Notes under the pieces: model-generated | Told to the model about the DNA's origin: nothing | Databases searched by the model: none | What the model saw: only the letters and a program-made list of their open reading frames with translations | Part shown: positions 1 through 42,188 of the stretch, in pieces | How positions within the stretch are numbered: the first letter of the stretch is position 1 | Layout: the number at the start of each line of letters is the position of its first letter | Translations under genes and position numbers: made by a program | From: Antedon mediterranea | Lineage: Eukaryota > Echinodermata > Crinoidea > Comatulida > Antedonidae | Reading direction: 5' to 3' | Length of the DNA stretch: 64,000 nucleotides | NCBI RefSeq assembly: GCF_964355755.1 | Contig: NC_092679.1 | Coordinates: 19,148,932-19,212,931 of the forward strand

Positions 1-514
1 CGGAAGCTGGTTTGGTACGTGGATGATCAGTTCAAAGCTGTTGCTTGTGATAAAAACAATGGGCATACATTTTTTTTTGCTGGTCAAAAATATACTCAGT
101 GAAAGTATGAACGCGCGCGTACAAAAAACTTTCATAATTATTTGAACGCACTGCGCGGCAAGCTTTTTGTGTCACCACCCAAAAAGGCCGACTTTCGGTG
201 TGGGTACCCGGCCCCTGGAATTTGAGGTATATCTGTGAAAGTACAGAAATTACAAAAGGTCGAATTGTTTTCTATGAAAAATTAAGATCCACCTAAAAAT
301 TGTGTCATTTCCGGCCATCTACCGTTGTATTTATTTTGTATTGATTATTATTATATTATTATTATATTGCTGAAATAATTTTAAAACATTATATGTGTGT
401 AGGCCTATATTATTCTAGGTATTCTATATATTTAGGCCTATAGCTTATAGTTTGAGAATTTTCTGTTTTCTTTTTTTGTTTGTTGATATGTATGAAATTT
501 CCGAAATAAAAGAA

Positions 515-540
515 ATTGATTGATTGATTAATTTAACCGG
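515..540 (+). repeat. AATAAA followed by (ATTG)n tail, retroelement-like 3' end
   Basis: The sequence has an AATAAA-like motif followed by short tandem ATTG units, a pattern typical of SINE or LINE 3' tails. A second example lies at about 9048-9080 and a related GAATGAATGA tail at about 51128-51157. No body of a retroelement could be recognised upstream, so the assignment is weak. Confidence 0.35.
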
Positions 541-1513
541 CTCCAATCCAAACGAAAAGCTCTAGAAAACCGTCGTAAAAGATACTAACCGATGGTGGAT
601 AGCGCCATGTTGTTTTTGTTTGTTTTTTATCAGATGGAAGGGGGTGTGGATGGAGGAGGCTCCTAAATAATTAATCATTTTTCTAGAATAAAATCTGCAT
701 TATGCAAATTAGGCTACGACCTTCGGTATCAATTTTAATACCTTGTCATTTTTTACACCGTGTTTCATAACTTATATTTTTTTGTGCAATTATGTGTGTG
801 TACATAATATATTTTATTGTATATCTATTTATTTTTGTACTAATAATTGTCGATCTTCAAGAAGAATTTCTGTTGTTATTTTATGATGATGATGGACAAA
901 TAAAGCATTTCAGTATTCAGTATTCAGTATCTCCGATGCAATATTTCCTAATCCTTTTTATGAGAAAAATTGTGTTTTTAATTTATAATATATATATTTT
1001 ATCATGTGTCCATTATAATTCAAACCATTGATTGTACAATTTTATAAATTCTCACCAACATTTAATTAGCAATACATCAAATATTTTCGCATAATACAAC
1101 GGATGGCCTTACTCATCTCATTTTAGTTACAAAACAATGCAATAAAGATAATACATGGCCGCGAAATTATACTGTACTATTATTATTTAATCATTTTCCA
1201 CTAGCTAACATTGACATATCTGTATGAAATATTGAGAAAAAAAATACAGACACGCGCGCAAATGATGCATTTTATTTATTTCTACCTAAGCCAATAGGCC
1301 TATTATATAAATAATTTTTGATTATTTTATCTATTTAATTACCCACCCTGCATTACAATATGAATATTTAATGGTATATTTAAAGACAACTGTTTACTTT
1401 AACATAGTTTGGTGAACAAAAAAATGATAAAATGTTCTAAATATCAGGGCCGTAGCCAGTATTTGGGTCACCCCCTCCCCCCCCCCCTTCCTGGGGTGGG
1501 GCCGCGCCTACTA

Positions 1514-2120
1514 AAGCTGATTTTCCACTAGGCGAATTTGTTCGCGCGAATCGAAAGCGTCATGCTCTGCGCATGCGTATTCGAGTTTCTGTCTATCATA
1601 CTCCCTTCTGCGACGAATTCTAGTTCCTTGATTTTTCGCTGCAGCGAAATTTACTAGTTCGAATTGTTTCTACTTTTTGCGAAGCGAAATATTGCGCAAC
1701 CAATCACAGCTCAGGAAATGAGCTATGACGCTTTCATGAGCAGTCATGCGAAGCGAAATGCTTAGCAACCACGCGAGGAACATGAACGTCGAAGAGAAAA
1801 AAATCGCCTACTCTCTTTCCACTACATGGGCGAATAGCTGCGACGTTCATGTTCCTCGCGTGGTTGCTGGGCATTTCGATTCGCATGAGTGCTCATGAAA
1901 GCGTCATAGCTCATTTCCTGAGCTCTGATTGGTTGCGCAATATTTCGCTTCGCAAAAAGTAGAAACAATTCGAACTAGTAAATTTCGCTGAAGCGAAAAA
2001 TCAAAGGAAATAGAATTCGTCGAAGAAGGCAGTATGACAGACAGAAACGCGAATACGCATGTGCATAGCATGACGCTTTCGATTTGCGCGAACAAATTCG
2101 CCTAGTGGAAAATCGGCTTG
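1514..2120. mobile_element. Large palindromic MITE (~600 bp)
   Basis: The left half begins at about 1517 with a GATTTTCCACTAGGCGAATT-type terminus. The right half ends at about 2120 with its reverse complement. The arms are near-perfect inverted copies for roughly 280 bases each, meeting near 1800-1815. It is non-coding and would fold into a very long hairpin. It is the longest of three related, adjacent palindromes sharing these termini. Confidence 0.75.
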
Positions 2121-2301
2121 AGGCGAAGCGAATTTTGTTAAATGACACCCCTAGATGGCCGGAAAAGACACTCTCATGCAGCATGCTACCAATGAGCAAA
2201 ACGATCGTACTTGGACTCGTGGACTATTTAAACGATAACATTTGTTGCCGTATGTTAGATGCGCGTGCTCTGTGCGGAACCGTCGATTGTTTGATCATTT
2301 A

Positions 2302-2595
2302 AGCCGATTTTCCACTAGGCGAATTTGTTCGCGCGAATCGAAAGCGTCATGCTATGCACATGCGTATTCGCGTTTCTGTCTGTCATACTGCCTTCTTCGA
2401 CGAATTCTATTTCCTTTGATTTTTCGCTTTAGCGAAATTTACTAGTTCGAATTGTTTCTACTTTTTGCGAAGCGAAATATTGCGCAACCAATCAGAGCTC
2501 AGGAAATGAGCTATGACGCTTTCATGAGCAGTCATGCGAATCGAAATGCTCAGCAACCACGCGAGCAAATTCGCCTAGTGGAAAATCGGCTTAAA
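2302..2595. mobile_element. Second palindromic MITE of the same family (~290 bp)
   Basis: It starts with AGCCGATTTTCCACTAGGCG and ends with the inverted terminus at about 2568-2594. Its left arm matches the first part of the 1514-2120 element at high identity. The right arm is shortened, so it looks like an internally deleted copy. Confidence 0.7.
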
Positions 2596-2745
2596 GCCGA
2601 TTTTCCACTAGGCGAATTTGTTCGCGCGAATCGAAGGCGTCAGCTAATACGCATGCGTAGAGAAGGATTTGGAAGACGTAAACATGAATACACATGCGTA
2701 CAAGCTGGCGCGTTCGATTCGCGCGAACAATATATATTCGCATAA
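2596..2745. mobile_element. Third, short member of the palindromic MITE family
   Basis: It begins directly after the preceding copy with the same AGCCGATTTTCCACTAGGCG terminus. The right side (TTCGCGCGAACAA near 2720-2735) is the complement of the left subterminal sequence. It is about 150 bp and has diverged centrally, suggesting serial insertion of the family into itself. Confidence 0.6.
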
Positions 2746-3887
2746 TATATCGGTATTTTATTTTGCGTTCAAGTTCAATGCGAACGTACGTCTAGGAGAA
2801 GCCCCGAAAAAAGCACACTGGGTGAAGGCAAATGCAATTCTTATTATAGCTCTATCTATAATATTTATTTACAGCAATTTGTTGAGGAAATTAATTATGC
2901 CAATGTAAATAGGTGATATTGATACATTTGAGTACGTATCGGCTGGTGGTCTAGAAAAAAATAATCGGATGCCATAATGTGAACTACAGTACATGATACC
3001 ATAGATATTATAGTGTAAAATAGTAATATTCACTATAATCCTCTATGATACATTACACTTCATAGCCACACATAAATACTGATGTATGTCGGAAGGCTAT
3101 ATACTTTATGCATGCTGTCTGACTGCCAGTGATCTAAACAATTGGTACGCAGTTGGCGGTGTCCTTTGTACGAATCGTTCGTGTCCCAGCTCGCTGTGAG
3201 ACGCGTCAATATCATGTTACATGCAGGGACCAAATATTTATTTTTCAGGTTAAAATCGGCAATTCATTTGCAACTCTTAGAAATTTACAGACACGAATCG
3301 CTCGAAGTACGCTCATACAGGGAAGAAGGTACTGTATGAGTTATTTCGAACGAGTTTACGAATTTTTCAATTTACGAACAACTTTTTGTACTGTGTGGGG
3401 CACGTATTTGGACGATTTTCGGAGATGAGGGTGAGGTATTGGGCATGTCGGGGATGGGGGTTCGCAGTCGCTGAAAAGGGGGGGGGGGGGTTCGCCCGAA
3501 CCATAAAAACCCCCCTGGCTACGGGCCTGAATATTCAAAACAATGTTTTATTTAAAATTCGTTTATTGAAGAAATTAAGAACAAACTAAATACGCGTTTT
3601 GCTACGCTTGCAAAAAAGAATGAGATAGAACAGACCGACATCGTTACAACGTGATTCATGATTGGTCATTGAAACAACATTAAAGAGCATTGGTTACTGT
3701 CGATAGTTTTTATTGGCTAATGTACTTACGCCTCCACTCTGTGTGTAATACAATCATTTCCTAAGCTCACACAACAGTCCTGTATGGTTTTTCTCTACGT
3801 AAATGAGATAAAGGGGTAGGCCTAGGGGAAATTACGCGACTTTTATAGGATAATATATGAATTGTTTAAATTTAGGGTATATTCATC

Positions 3888-33819
<29,932 letters not shown>

Positions 33820-34121
33820 AGCTAGCGCCCTCTATGTGAAGGCTTTTATTTATTGTGAATACATTTTTAATCTTATTAGTTTTAACAATTTTTTTTTTTG
33901 TATTGTGGAATTTGTCAATATACAAAAAAAAATGTAAAATCCAGCTGCCTAAAAGATGAAATCTGTGAAAGGTGTTCAATTGGGCATAACTGTAAAATAT
34001 TTAAAATAATTATTTTGTAATATGTTTTAGGTAGTAAATTGACCAATATACTGGTCAACAAGGTAAATTATAGATTATGCATGCCATGTTATGGAGGGAT
34101 TTTTTGTTGAAAAATAATTTT

Positions 34122-34612
34122 CTCGAACAAGGGGTAATGTATGTTTAACACCATGGCGAACCCCTATTCAGGAGACACCTATTAAGGGACCAATTTGTTG
34201 GCTCCCGAATAATGTTCTCGAACAAGGGGTAATGTATGCTTTAACACTATGGCGAACCCCTATTCAGGGGACACCTCTATTAAGGGACCACTTTGTTGGC
34301 TCCTACAGAATGTTCTCAAACAAGGGGTAATGTATGTTTTAACACTATGGCGAACCCCTATTGAGGGGACACCTCTATTAAGGGACCACTTTGTTGGCTC
34401 CTACAGAATGTTCTCAAACAAGGGGTAATGTATGCTTTAACACTATGGCGAACCCCTATTGAGGGGACACCTCTATTAAGGGACCACTTTGTTGGCTCCT
34501 ACAGAATGTTCTCAAACAAGGGGTAATGTATGTTTTAACACTATGGCGAACCCCTATTCAAGGGACACCTCTATTAAGGGACCATTTTGTTGGGTTCTTA
34601 AAGATGTTCCAT
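34122..34612 (+). repeat. 98-bp tandem repeat, 5 units, downstream of FBXO11
   Basis: GGGGTAATGTATG occurs at about 34131, 34226, 34324, 34422 and 34520, giving unit lengths of 95, 98, 98 and 98 bp. Each unit contains ATGGCGAACCCCTATT, a GGGACACC(T) word, TATTAAGGGACCA and TTTGTTGGCTCC. High identity between units points to recent expansion. The stretch is likely transcribed as FBXO11 3' UTR. Confidence 0.95.
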
Positions 34613-37258
34613 TAATAAGAGTTCCACTTTTTTTTTTCCACTATTCTTATTAAATATGTCCATTTCTTTGCTTGCTCTTAAACAAGTGCTGCATTTGCAA
34701 AAAATATTTTTATATTAACTGAAGAGTAGAATGATTTATTGGGAGTTGGAATGCTGGATCAATTATTAGTAATTATAGGTTGATTTTTATAGGATTTGTT
34801 CTAGCATTTTAAAATGTCATCTAAGTGGTCAATTTTACTCTGTGTATAATATAACCAGAAAATTTAAGTTATTGAAAGACAATTATTATGTATTTATTAA
34901 GAACAAAGTAATTGAAACTAAATGCTAAACTAGATATAATTAGAAATTTAATGCAGGCTAATCATTATACAAAAACCCCTTCCCCCTCTTCACAAGCTTT
35001 GGATATATTCTCACAAACCACTTTACCCAAAAAATATTTTGGCACACATGACATTTCATAGGTCTGGTGGACTAACAACATATAAACAACAATGACTACA
35101 GATTTAGGGAAGCTGACCCAGTTAACATTACATACACTACCTATGCACATCATCGACCCACACATTTTTGATATTAACATTTCACCAAAACAACACTATT
35201 TTGTTGGTTCATCACATCTTATTCATTCGTATTTTAAGTAAAATGACTAAATAAGTCTTGGATAAAACTGTGACATATATCCAAGGACACACAGAGCTAT
35301 ATTGACAGTGACAATAAATATGTCACTAATATAGAAAAACTGTAATCTTTGGTGACAAATAAAATAGCATAGCAGATAAAATATGCAAATAAAACTGTTG
35401 CAAATATGGATAAAATGCACCTAGTTTTGTAGTCTAGGTACTAGAGCGATTAGTAAAAAAAAGACCCTTTATACAGAGATAGTATTCATTTAATTGTGTA
35501 CATTTATGGCATTAATTCTGCCGTAATTGCGTACAATAAACACATTTAGTAGAGACATTTGGGGAATTACTTTAAAATGTATTAAATTTGTACGAGGAAT
35601 TACCAATAAATTAAATAAAATCTATTAAAAATACTGTAGTAACATTTAGATAAACAGTTCATTTACAACAGTACATTTAATTTATATAGAATCCTTATTT
35701 GGTATTAATTCAAAAATTTTAAAAGATTTGAAAAAAATTGTTTATTCTATATATGGCACTGAGCTTCCTATATCCTGTCACTTGTTTTTTTTATCTTTCA
35801 ATTCCCTTAGTCTTCCACAGATATTCCTTAACTTCACTTCTCTCTGTCCTAGCAAATATTTTGTCTCCAATATTCCAGTTCAGTTTGTAATGATATATGT
35901 TTAAGTTTAAATTGCATTTATTACCTATAATTATTGTTTTAAAAATAAATTTAAGCAGGTTTTTTTTTTTAAGGATAGCAAAAAATATGGTGCGAACACA
36001 ATACTGTACATTGAGTACCCATTCCCTCCCCATCTAAACTTTCTGCAAATATTTCTCTTTCGTACGTAAATAATTTCAGCTCGTATTCAAGTTTTTGTTT
36101 TATGAACCAAAAAATGTTGGCATTATCTCCGCCTTCGTGTATGATATTTCAACGAATTGGCTTTAAGCTATGTTGTAGTGCTATTAGAGTTCGTTTTTAA
36201 TATACTTTTTTTTTTATTATGTGCTCGTAGATATGCCTGGTGCTTGGTGGATCAAAAATAAATTGAAAGTGTAAAATTAAAGCTAGCATGCCATACTAAT
36301 CAAGGATGAAATTATAAATCCCCCAAAAATATTTTGCTAAATAGTATTTTTTAATAATATTTATGAAACGTATAGATGAAGAAAAACTTTTAGTCGAGTA
36401 CTTTTAATTAATGTTATTATAGTCGTAATGTCTAAGTAAGTGATACATTTGATAGATGAATTATTTTATTTGTTTGGTAAAAATAATAATTTCAATAATA
36501 TTGCATAAAATGAGTTTTTTTCTTCGTAATTATACTAAAAATGGAATTTGTATCAAATATACTTGGCTAATTTTTTTAAGGTATTTTTGTTGTATAATTG
36601 TTTTATAATTTAAATTTACTTGTAAAACAAAGATAGACAGGTATTCATTAATAATTTATGGGAATTATGAACGATGTTCATAAAAAAAAACTTTCCTAGG
36701 TAATGTAGTGTACAGTCGTAGATCTAGATACATTTCTTTTTATTTGTTTTATATAATAATTGTACAAATTTGTTTGTCGTAGAATTCCCGTTCTATCTGA
36801 AAAATGCTTGTATAAGTTGTAATTATAATTTTAATGCTAATTAGCATTGTTTAATCAAACTAATTGGTTAAAAAAACAATATTTTGATATGGTAATGTTT
36901 AAATGTTGTATGGAAGAGTTATTTTGTTATAACAATGTTGTTACTGCTCGATACCGAAGAGTATTGGCTTTTATCTTTGCAATTTTGGTCCACTAGATGG
37001 TGTTTTGTTTTGTTTTTTTTTTATTATTTTTTCAACGTAACTGTTAATTTTACAATTTGAGTTTAATCTCATGGATTGTACAGTAAACACAAAACACTGT
37101 ATATAATGTTTTGTTTCATTTATTGATATTCCTGTTGTTTTTAAATTTAAATACAGGGTGAAGTTTTGATGATGAACGTAAAATACCATCAACAATGGAA
37201 TAAATCTGAAACTCTTCACACCTTATAAATAATTTAATAGGGAGCTTTCGATTTCGAC

Positions 37259-37334
37259 TTAAGCTCTGCCCAAATATGGTAGTGATATGCTCAAATATGG
37301 TAGTGATGTGTTAACGTTATCATGTCTATACAGG
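37259..37334. mobile_element. Abundant palindromic MITE, copy 17 (fragment)
   Basis: TTAAGCTCTG is followed directly by the core CCCAAATATGGTAGTGATAT. Both arms are shortened. Confidence 0.65.
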
Positions 37335-37924
37335 TCTTGTCTTTTGAAAATCATACGTCATGCGTAGGCCCTATAGGTCGGAAATCAAAAACTCCTTATT
37401 GGTATGATTTCTCGAAGTGGGTGGGAGAGGGGACAATGTGGTGCAGTCAGGGTCACAAAGTACAATACAGTGTTCATCCTTTTTACTTTTAATAACTCAA
37501 TCTCTTTGCAAAGATAACGTAACTTATAATTTAAATACTATACAGTACAGTAATACATTTAGCCAATTATTATGAATTGGAATGCTATTCAAATAGGTTT
37601 ACTCTTTCAAGCCTAACCCAGGGATATGTAAAACTAATTACAACTCCCTTCATATCATAACCTACCCTTAAAATTTTGTCTAGCCAAAGGCTTATTACAT
37701 AACATTTTAAGGTAGTTTTTTTCTCTGGTTTACTTTAAATTTTATGAATGTTACATTATTTGGGATGATGAATAGTTATTGTGATGGTTCTCTATACCAT
37801 CATGAATATTCATTACCCCTACATCAAGTGCAATGGTGCGCGACAGAACATAAGCCTGTTTTACTCAGACGACAGACTCCATGCTGAAGTGGGGTGAGTT
37901 TCAACCCTTTTCGATTTATCTGTA

Positions 37925-38040
37925 GGCCCGCTCAGGCCTAATTATTTAGCCAGGTAAGTTGGTTTCCTACCAACCAAAATTAGTGGTAACTGCCCTAAGA
38001 CAAACCTACCTGGCTGAATAACTAAGCCTGATAGGGCCCT
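37925..38040. mobile_element. Palindromic element (~115 bp)
   Basis: GCTCAGGCCTAATTATTTAG plus CCAGGTAAGTTGGTTT pairs with AAACCTACCTGGCTGAATAA plus CTAAGCCTGATAGGGC in inverted orientation. Located between FBXO11 and IFT43. Confidence 0.65.
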
Positions 38041-38367
38041 GTAAAGTGAGAAATGTATACAGCTGAAATGTGACATGTGTTTGTTATAATCAGTACAGTA
38101 TGTACAAACAGTTGAAACACAATACTATGACCACTACATTTGGTCTTTACAATGAGGTACTGTAACTATGGACAACTTTGAGGGCAGCACACTTAAACAT
38201 TTATTTGTGCTCGTTGATTTTTTTTTAAAAAGGAAACGTGATATAATTAGATTTCACCTTGCTGGTTTAATTCCCACTTCTAAGTATAACGCACATTGTC
38301 CAATCAGATCATTGAGTTTTAGCTGGAATGTCTTTTAATAGTTTGTTTCGCAAATTATTAACTAAAA

Positions 38368-38373
38368 TTTATT
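38368..38373 (-). promoter_or_regulatory. Candidate IFT43 polyadenylation signal
   Basis: AATAAA on the minus strand, 14 bases after the IFT43 stop codon. If used, the 3' UTR is very short; other signals further downstream are possible. Confidence 0.4.
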
Positions 38374-38387
38374 CAAAATCTATTGCA

Positions 38388-41300
38388 CTAGTTTGATTGG
38401 TTATCTTTGTCCCATTCATTTTGTAAATCGGATGATATTTCTGTAAATAATCGATCCCAATCCCACGGCCTGTCTTCCTCTTTCACCTCCGACTCTGCTG
38501 ACAATACTTTAGACAGTAACTTTAAGTCTATTTCATTATCCTATTGACGAAAAAGTGAAATAAATATGTAAATCATGTAATCTTTAAATAAATTTAAGAT
38601 TTAAGCCAACATCTGAAGTTTTAAAAAGGGGAGGTACTTTTTTTAAGGTCAAAAGCGCCCTCTATCTATTTTCTAGACTTAAGGAGTGCAGTGTATGATG
38701 GTGTGGTGGCTATGTGAGGGAAATCACCCAAAAAAAATACAAAATAATCCGGAAGAAAATGTGAAAAAACAGGAGAACAATGTTAGGTCGGCAGACGAGT
38801 CTAAAATATATGAGTCTTCCAGCCAAAATATGAGTGTTGGCATGTATGGATTACTTTAGCATGTAGTAATAATGCCGAATTATAAGTCAGGCTGTGTCCA
38901 AGTGTAGACATCTAGTTTGTGTGCACCTTAAGGGAACCCAGTAGTTATTTGGATTATTTGTCAAGATTTGGTAGTTTTTTACCGATTAGTTTCCTTTTTC
39001 ACCTTAATCATTTTAGTGGATATATGTGCACTTATTTTTATCAATGTATTTTGTCACTACATCGAACACTATGCTCTATGCTTACTAGAGTTAAAAGTTG
39101 TGAGTGTTTTTGAAGGTCGTCATCAAGTTCACGGTACGTAGCTACTCTATTGACTTGAACACTAGGGGGCGCTGCAATCTGCGTGGCCATGTCTTCCTCC
39201 TGAACGTCATCTAGATCTGGTATTACAGGCATATCTATATAAAATTGATACAATACATAGTTTTTATATTAAATTTTAGAAGCCATTCTTTATCTAGCCA
39301 AGTATACAGTATACAGTATATATTTCTGTATCACAAATGTAAAATTAAAACTTAAGCAACAGTTGTGTTTCTTACCGTCATCAGAGTCCTCTTGTTTAGA
39401 TGGACTCATTGTTGAATTTTTAAATTTTGAACTATAAAAAAAAAGAAACCATTTTATTTAAAGATGTATTTTTTTCCAAAACAACAATTATTAACAGCAA
39501 CATTAATTATTAACAAAATAAACAGTTAAATTTAACCAAAAACCCATCAGAATGTTCGATATCGCTAGCTAAAAATAGTCCCAAAACAATTTTGTGTTTT
39601 TGCTTTTAGTTTTTAATTTAGAAATTGTCACCATCTAAAGTTTTTCCCAGATCACAAACATTCAAGTGAAAGAAAGTGTACCGTTAAAAAGCAAGAGTTT
39701 TGAAAGAAGAAAACAATACATAAAATCTTCAGAATATAAACACTTGTAAATACAGTAGCTTAGTAAAACACAAAAGAAGTGCAAATATGCAAGTAAAGTA
39801 TAGTTAATCATGATCACAGTACACCATGTGAACAACTGCTCATGAGTGAAAATATATAGGTGAATACTAATCTACTCCAAAGCACTGGTAATCCCTGTAA
39901 AAATACTGATGAGTAGCAACACCCCCATTCCTTGTTTATTAAAAAATATGATTTTATATCGTTTTTATTTTGCCAAATTTATTAAACCATATATGAAAAG
40001 GAACCATTAAACAACTGTGTGTGAACAAAAAGTAAAACAGAAAGACATTAGACTTAAAACAGAACTGCACTAAACTCACTTACTCTTCAAAACTTTCTAT
40101 CTCTCCACCCCTGTTGGTCAAAAATAATATTAAATTGGAGACAAAAATTGCTTTTTATTTAATATGTACTGTATATTGTATTCATGACTCTTTTGGCCTT
40201 ATAAATTCTGGATCAATTAAAAATAACTACACATTAAAATAGTACAGTACATAGTACAAAAACATGTTCTTTGCCTAAAAACAATACAATATACAAAAGC
40301 AATGAAATAATCTGTAAAGTGAATTTGGACAAATAATTTTATCAATTTCAAACATTTTTTAAATAACAAATCTATAAATGTACTTTTATGTGTGAACTAG
40401 CACTAAGACCAGACATATGTAAAGCAATACCATTCTACATATTGTCATTTGTTTATTGTAATGTAAAGCTCTGTCTACACTATCAAACTTTATGTGGTAA
40501 AAAAATGTGATGTGCCCATATGGACATGATGATGTCATATTACTACCATATTTGGGCACATCACACTTTTGTGAAACTAGTTTGATAGTGTAGACAGAGC
40601 TTAAGATTTATAGTCCAGATTATTCAGTTTGCATATCTCTTTTTTGGTCTGTCTGCATTGGTAAGTCAGGCTGTTAGTCCATCCAGTAATCAAACAATTG
40701 CATTTGAAACTCTTAGTCTTACCATTAAATAATACAATGCTATATTAAATATATAATTTAAAAATATTTTTATTTTTATCATTTCTTTTCTGAACTTTCA
40801 GAAGTGTAAGAATAGCCACATGTAACAAGACAACTATTGAAACTGATTTGCATAAATTACCATACAGGTGTCACATTGATTTAACTACATTAACTTACAC
40901 TTGTTCCCTTGCTTCATCCTCTGATCTACTACAGCATTATTGTACAAAAAATTAAAATTAGTCATATTTGAAATTAAAATTGTAAAAAAGAAGATAATCA
41001 CATTAAAGTAATAATAATATTATACCTGGTGTATTAACTTTATTTTTTTAATTTTTTGATAAAAAATAAATAAAAGCGATACACCCACCTTTTCGGTTTT
41101 GAAGTCTCATCCGCCCATCCTCCTTGTCTTCTCGTTGGTTTTGGTGGTCCTGCGGGTGACTGAGGAGAAATGAAACCACAATAAAATTCGCCATTCTTTC
41201 AGGGGTCATTACATTGAAGGAAGGGGAGGGATCCTACTGATTCAGACTAATTATTTGTATATACTTGTTGTAAGATGGGTTGATGTTAATAATACAGAAT

Positions 41301-41933
41301 GAAAAATTACCTTTCTATCGGTTCCATTTGTTTGTTCATCACCATTGACAATGTCTCCATTTGGTTTTGCATCATCTTCATGATCAGTTGGATTATGTTG
41401 TCTGGCTCGTCGTCCTCCTTTGGCATGCTGGAAGAAAACAAAAAATTGAAATTAAATGCCATTTATATAAATTATAATTATATTCATCATGACATGGTCA
41501 AATAATTCATAAAATATTGTATTCTTTCTAGGGTAGGGGTAGGCCTAGCCTATATAATTATAGTATATTATATTTATCCGATCGTATTTTTTTAAGAATA
41601 ATACATGATTAATTTATATAGGCCTATATATATAATAAGCTTATATATATAATAAGCTACAATCGATAAGGTAATTCAAGGTAATAGTTAATACCCTAAT
41701 CCTACCCCCTTTTTTTAGGCTAACCCCGAAACCAGCCGGGGACAACCGTACGGTGCCGGCCATACAACCAGCACACAACCAAACAGGCCTAGCAAGAGAT
41801 AGTAGATAGAGGGCCTAGCATTTAAACAAAAGATTCGCAAAGATAAATCCTCACGATCTAAATTTTATTTATTTCAATAATTTCTTTAATTTACCCGTTT
41901 CTTTGACTGAAATGTTAAATCTTCCTCGTCCAT
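38388..41933 (-). CDS. IFT43: Intraflagellar transport protein 43, 8 coding exons, ~212 aa
   Basis: Small subunit of the IFT-A complex, needed for retrograde transport in cilia. Exons in transcript order (minus strand): 41895-41933, 41311-41427, 41089-41159, 40899-40925, 40084-40110, 39376-39431, 39086-39234, 38388-38540. Phases all fit and the sum is 213 codons with stop; human IFT43 is 208 aa. Diagnostic stretches are RRQGGWADE (exon 3), the core [11 protein letters not shown] with [12 protein letters not shown] and TYRELDDDL (exon 7), and the C-terminus [11 protein letters not shown] followed by [14 protein letters not shown] (exon 8). Exons 4 and 5 are only 27 nt each and are supported mainly by phase and by an acidic EIESF match. 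The start ATG gives MDEEDL, similar in acidity to the human start. Confidence 0.93.
40464..40604. mobile_element. Abundant palindromic MITE, copy 18 (IFT43 intron)
   Basis: Full-length with good termini: TAAAGCTCTGTCTACACTAT left and GATAGTGTAGACAGAGCTTA right. It lies in the intron between IFT43 exons 4 and 5. Confidence 0.9.
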
Positions 41934-42188
41934 TGTGTACGCAGTAAAAACGATACAATTTGCCGACGAAACGACCGCTAAATTTATAAGAAACAAAATT
42001 TATGAAGGAATGTTTACCTGGCTCTCTACAACGACTAGTGATTACACGAGTGATGTTATTGGTTAATATATTGGATAAAAATACTACTTAACCAATCAAC
42101 GAGCTTTACTCATAAGCTGTTTGGAAATGGCTCTGGCAAGTCAGGTGACCACACTGTATTTACAACACGAGAAAACAACACAAAGACG
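41934..42188. promoter_or_regulatory. Compact divergent promoter IFT43 / ARSA
   Basis: Only 255 bases separate the two start codons, which face apart. The interval holds ATTGG at about 42058-42062 and 42069-42073 and CCAAT at about 42092-42096, i.e. three NF-Y-type boxes within 40 bases, and no obvious TATA box. CCAAT boxes of both orientations are typical of bidirectional promoters. No convincing RFX X-box was found for the cilia gene. Confidence 0.55.

Larger units (their letters stand above)
1446..3532. mobile_element. Possible composite element bounded by inverted CAGGGCCGTAGCCAG ends
   Basis: A 15-base word at about 1447 (CAGGGCCGTAGCCAG) recurs in inverted form near 3518-3532 (CTGGCTACGGGCCTG). 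Each copy is next to a long homopolymer G/C tract. The pair could be the terminal inverted repeats of one 2.1-kb element carrying the nested palindromes, or two unrelated insertions in opposite orientation. No transposase was seen inside. Confidence 0.35.
1..3887. other. Gene-free, repeat-rich region upstream of FBXO11
   Basis: No exon-like coding segment was found here. It holds AT-rich sequence, a (TTGA)n-type tail near 515-540, a direct-repeat tail near 905-930, the nested palindromes at 1514-2745, and two poly-C/poly-G tracts near 1480 and 3478. The last few hundred bases before 3888 presumably contain the FBXO11 5' UTR and promoter; no TATA box could be assigned with confidence. ORFs between 1904 and 2908 are read-through of the palindromic repeats, not genes. 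Confidence 0.7.
33820..38387 (+). other. FBXO11 3' region, no further genes seen
   Basis: Between the FBXO11 stop and the IFT43 stop the sequence is AT-rich. It probably includes the FBXO11 3' UTR, whose end was not determined because AATAAA-like motifs are common. It contains the 98-bp tandem repeat, a MITE fragment and a palindrome near 38.0 kb. ORFs at 34965, 35791 and 36971 look like chance. Confidence 0.6.

Noticed and set aside
1904-2908. Cluster of 60-97 codon ORFs on both strands
   Set aside because: They read through the palindromic MITEs, and the same peptides appear from opposite strands.
34965-35180. Minus-strand ORF downstream of FBXO11
   Set aside because: A chance frame in AT-rich probable 3' UTR: no splice partners, no recognisable domain.
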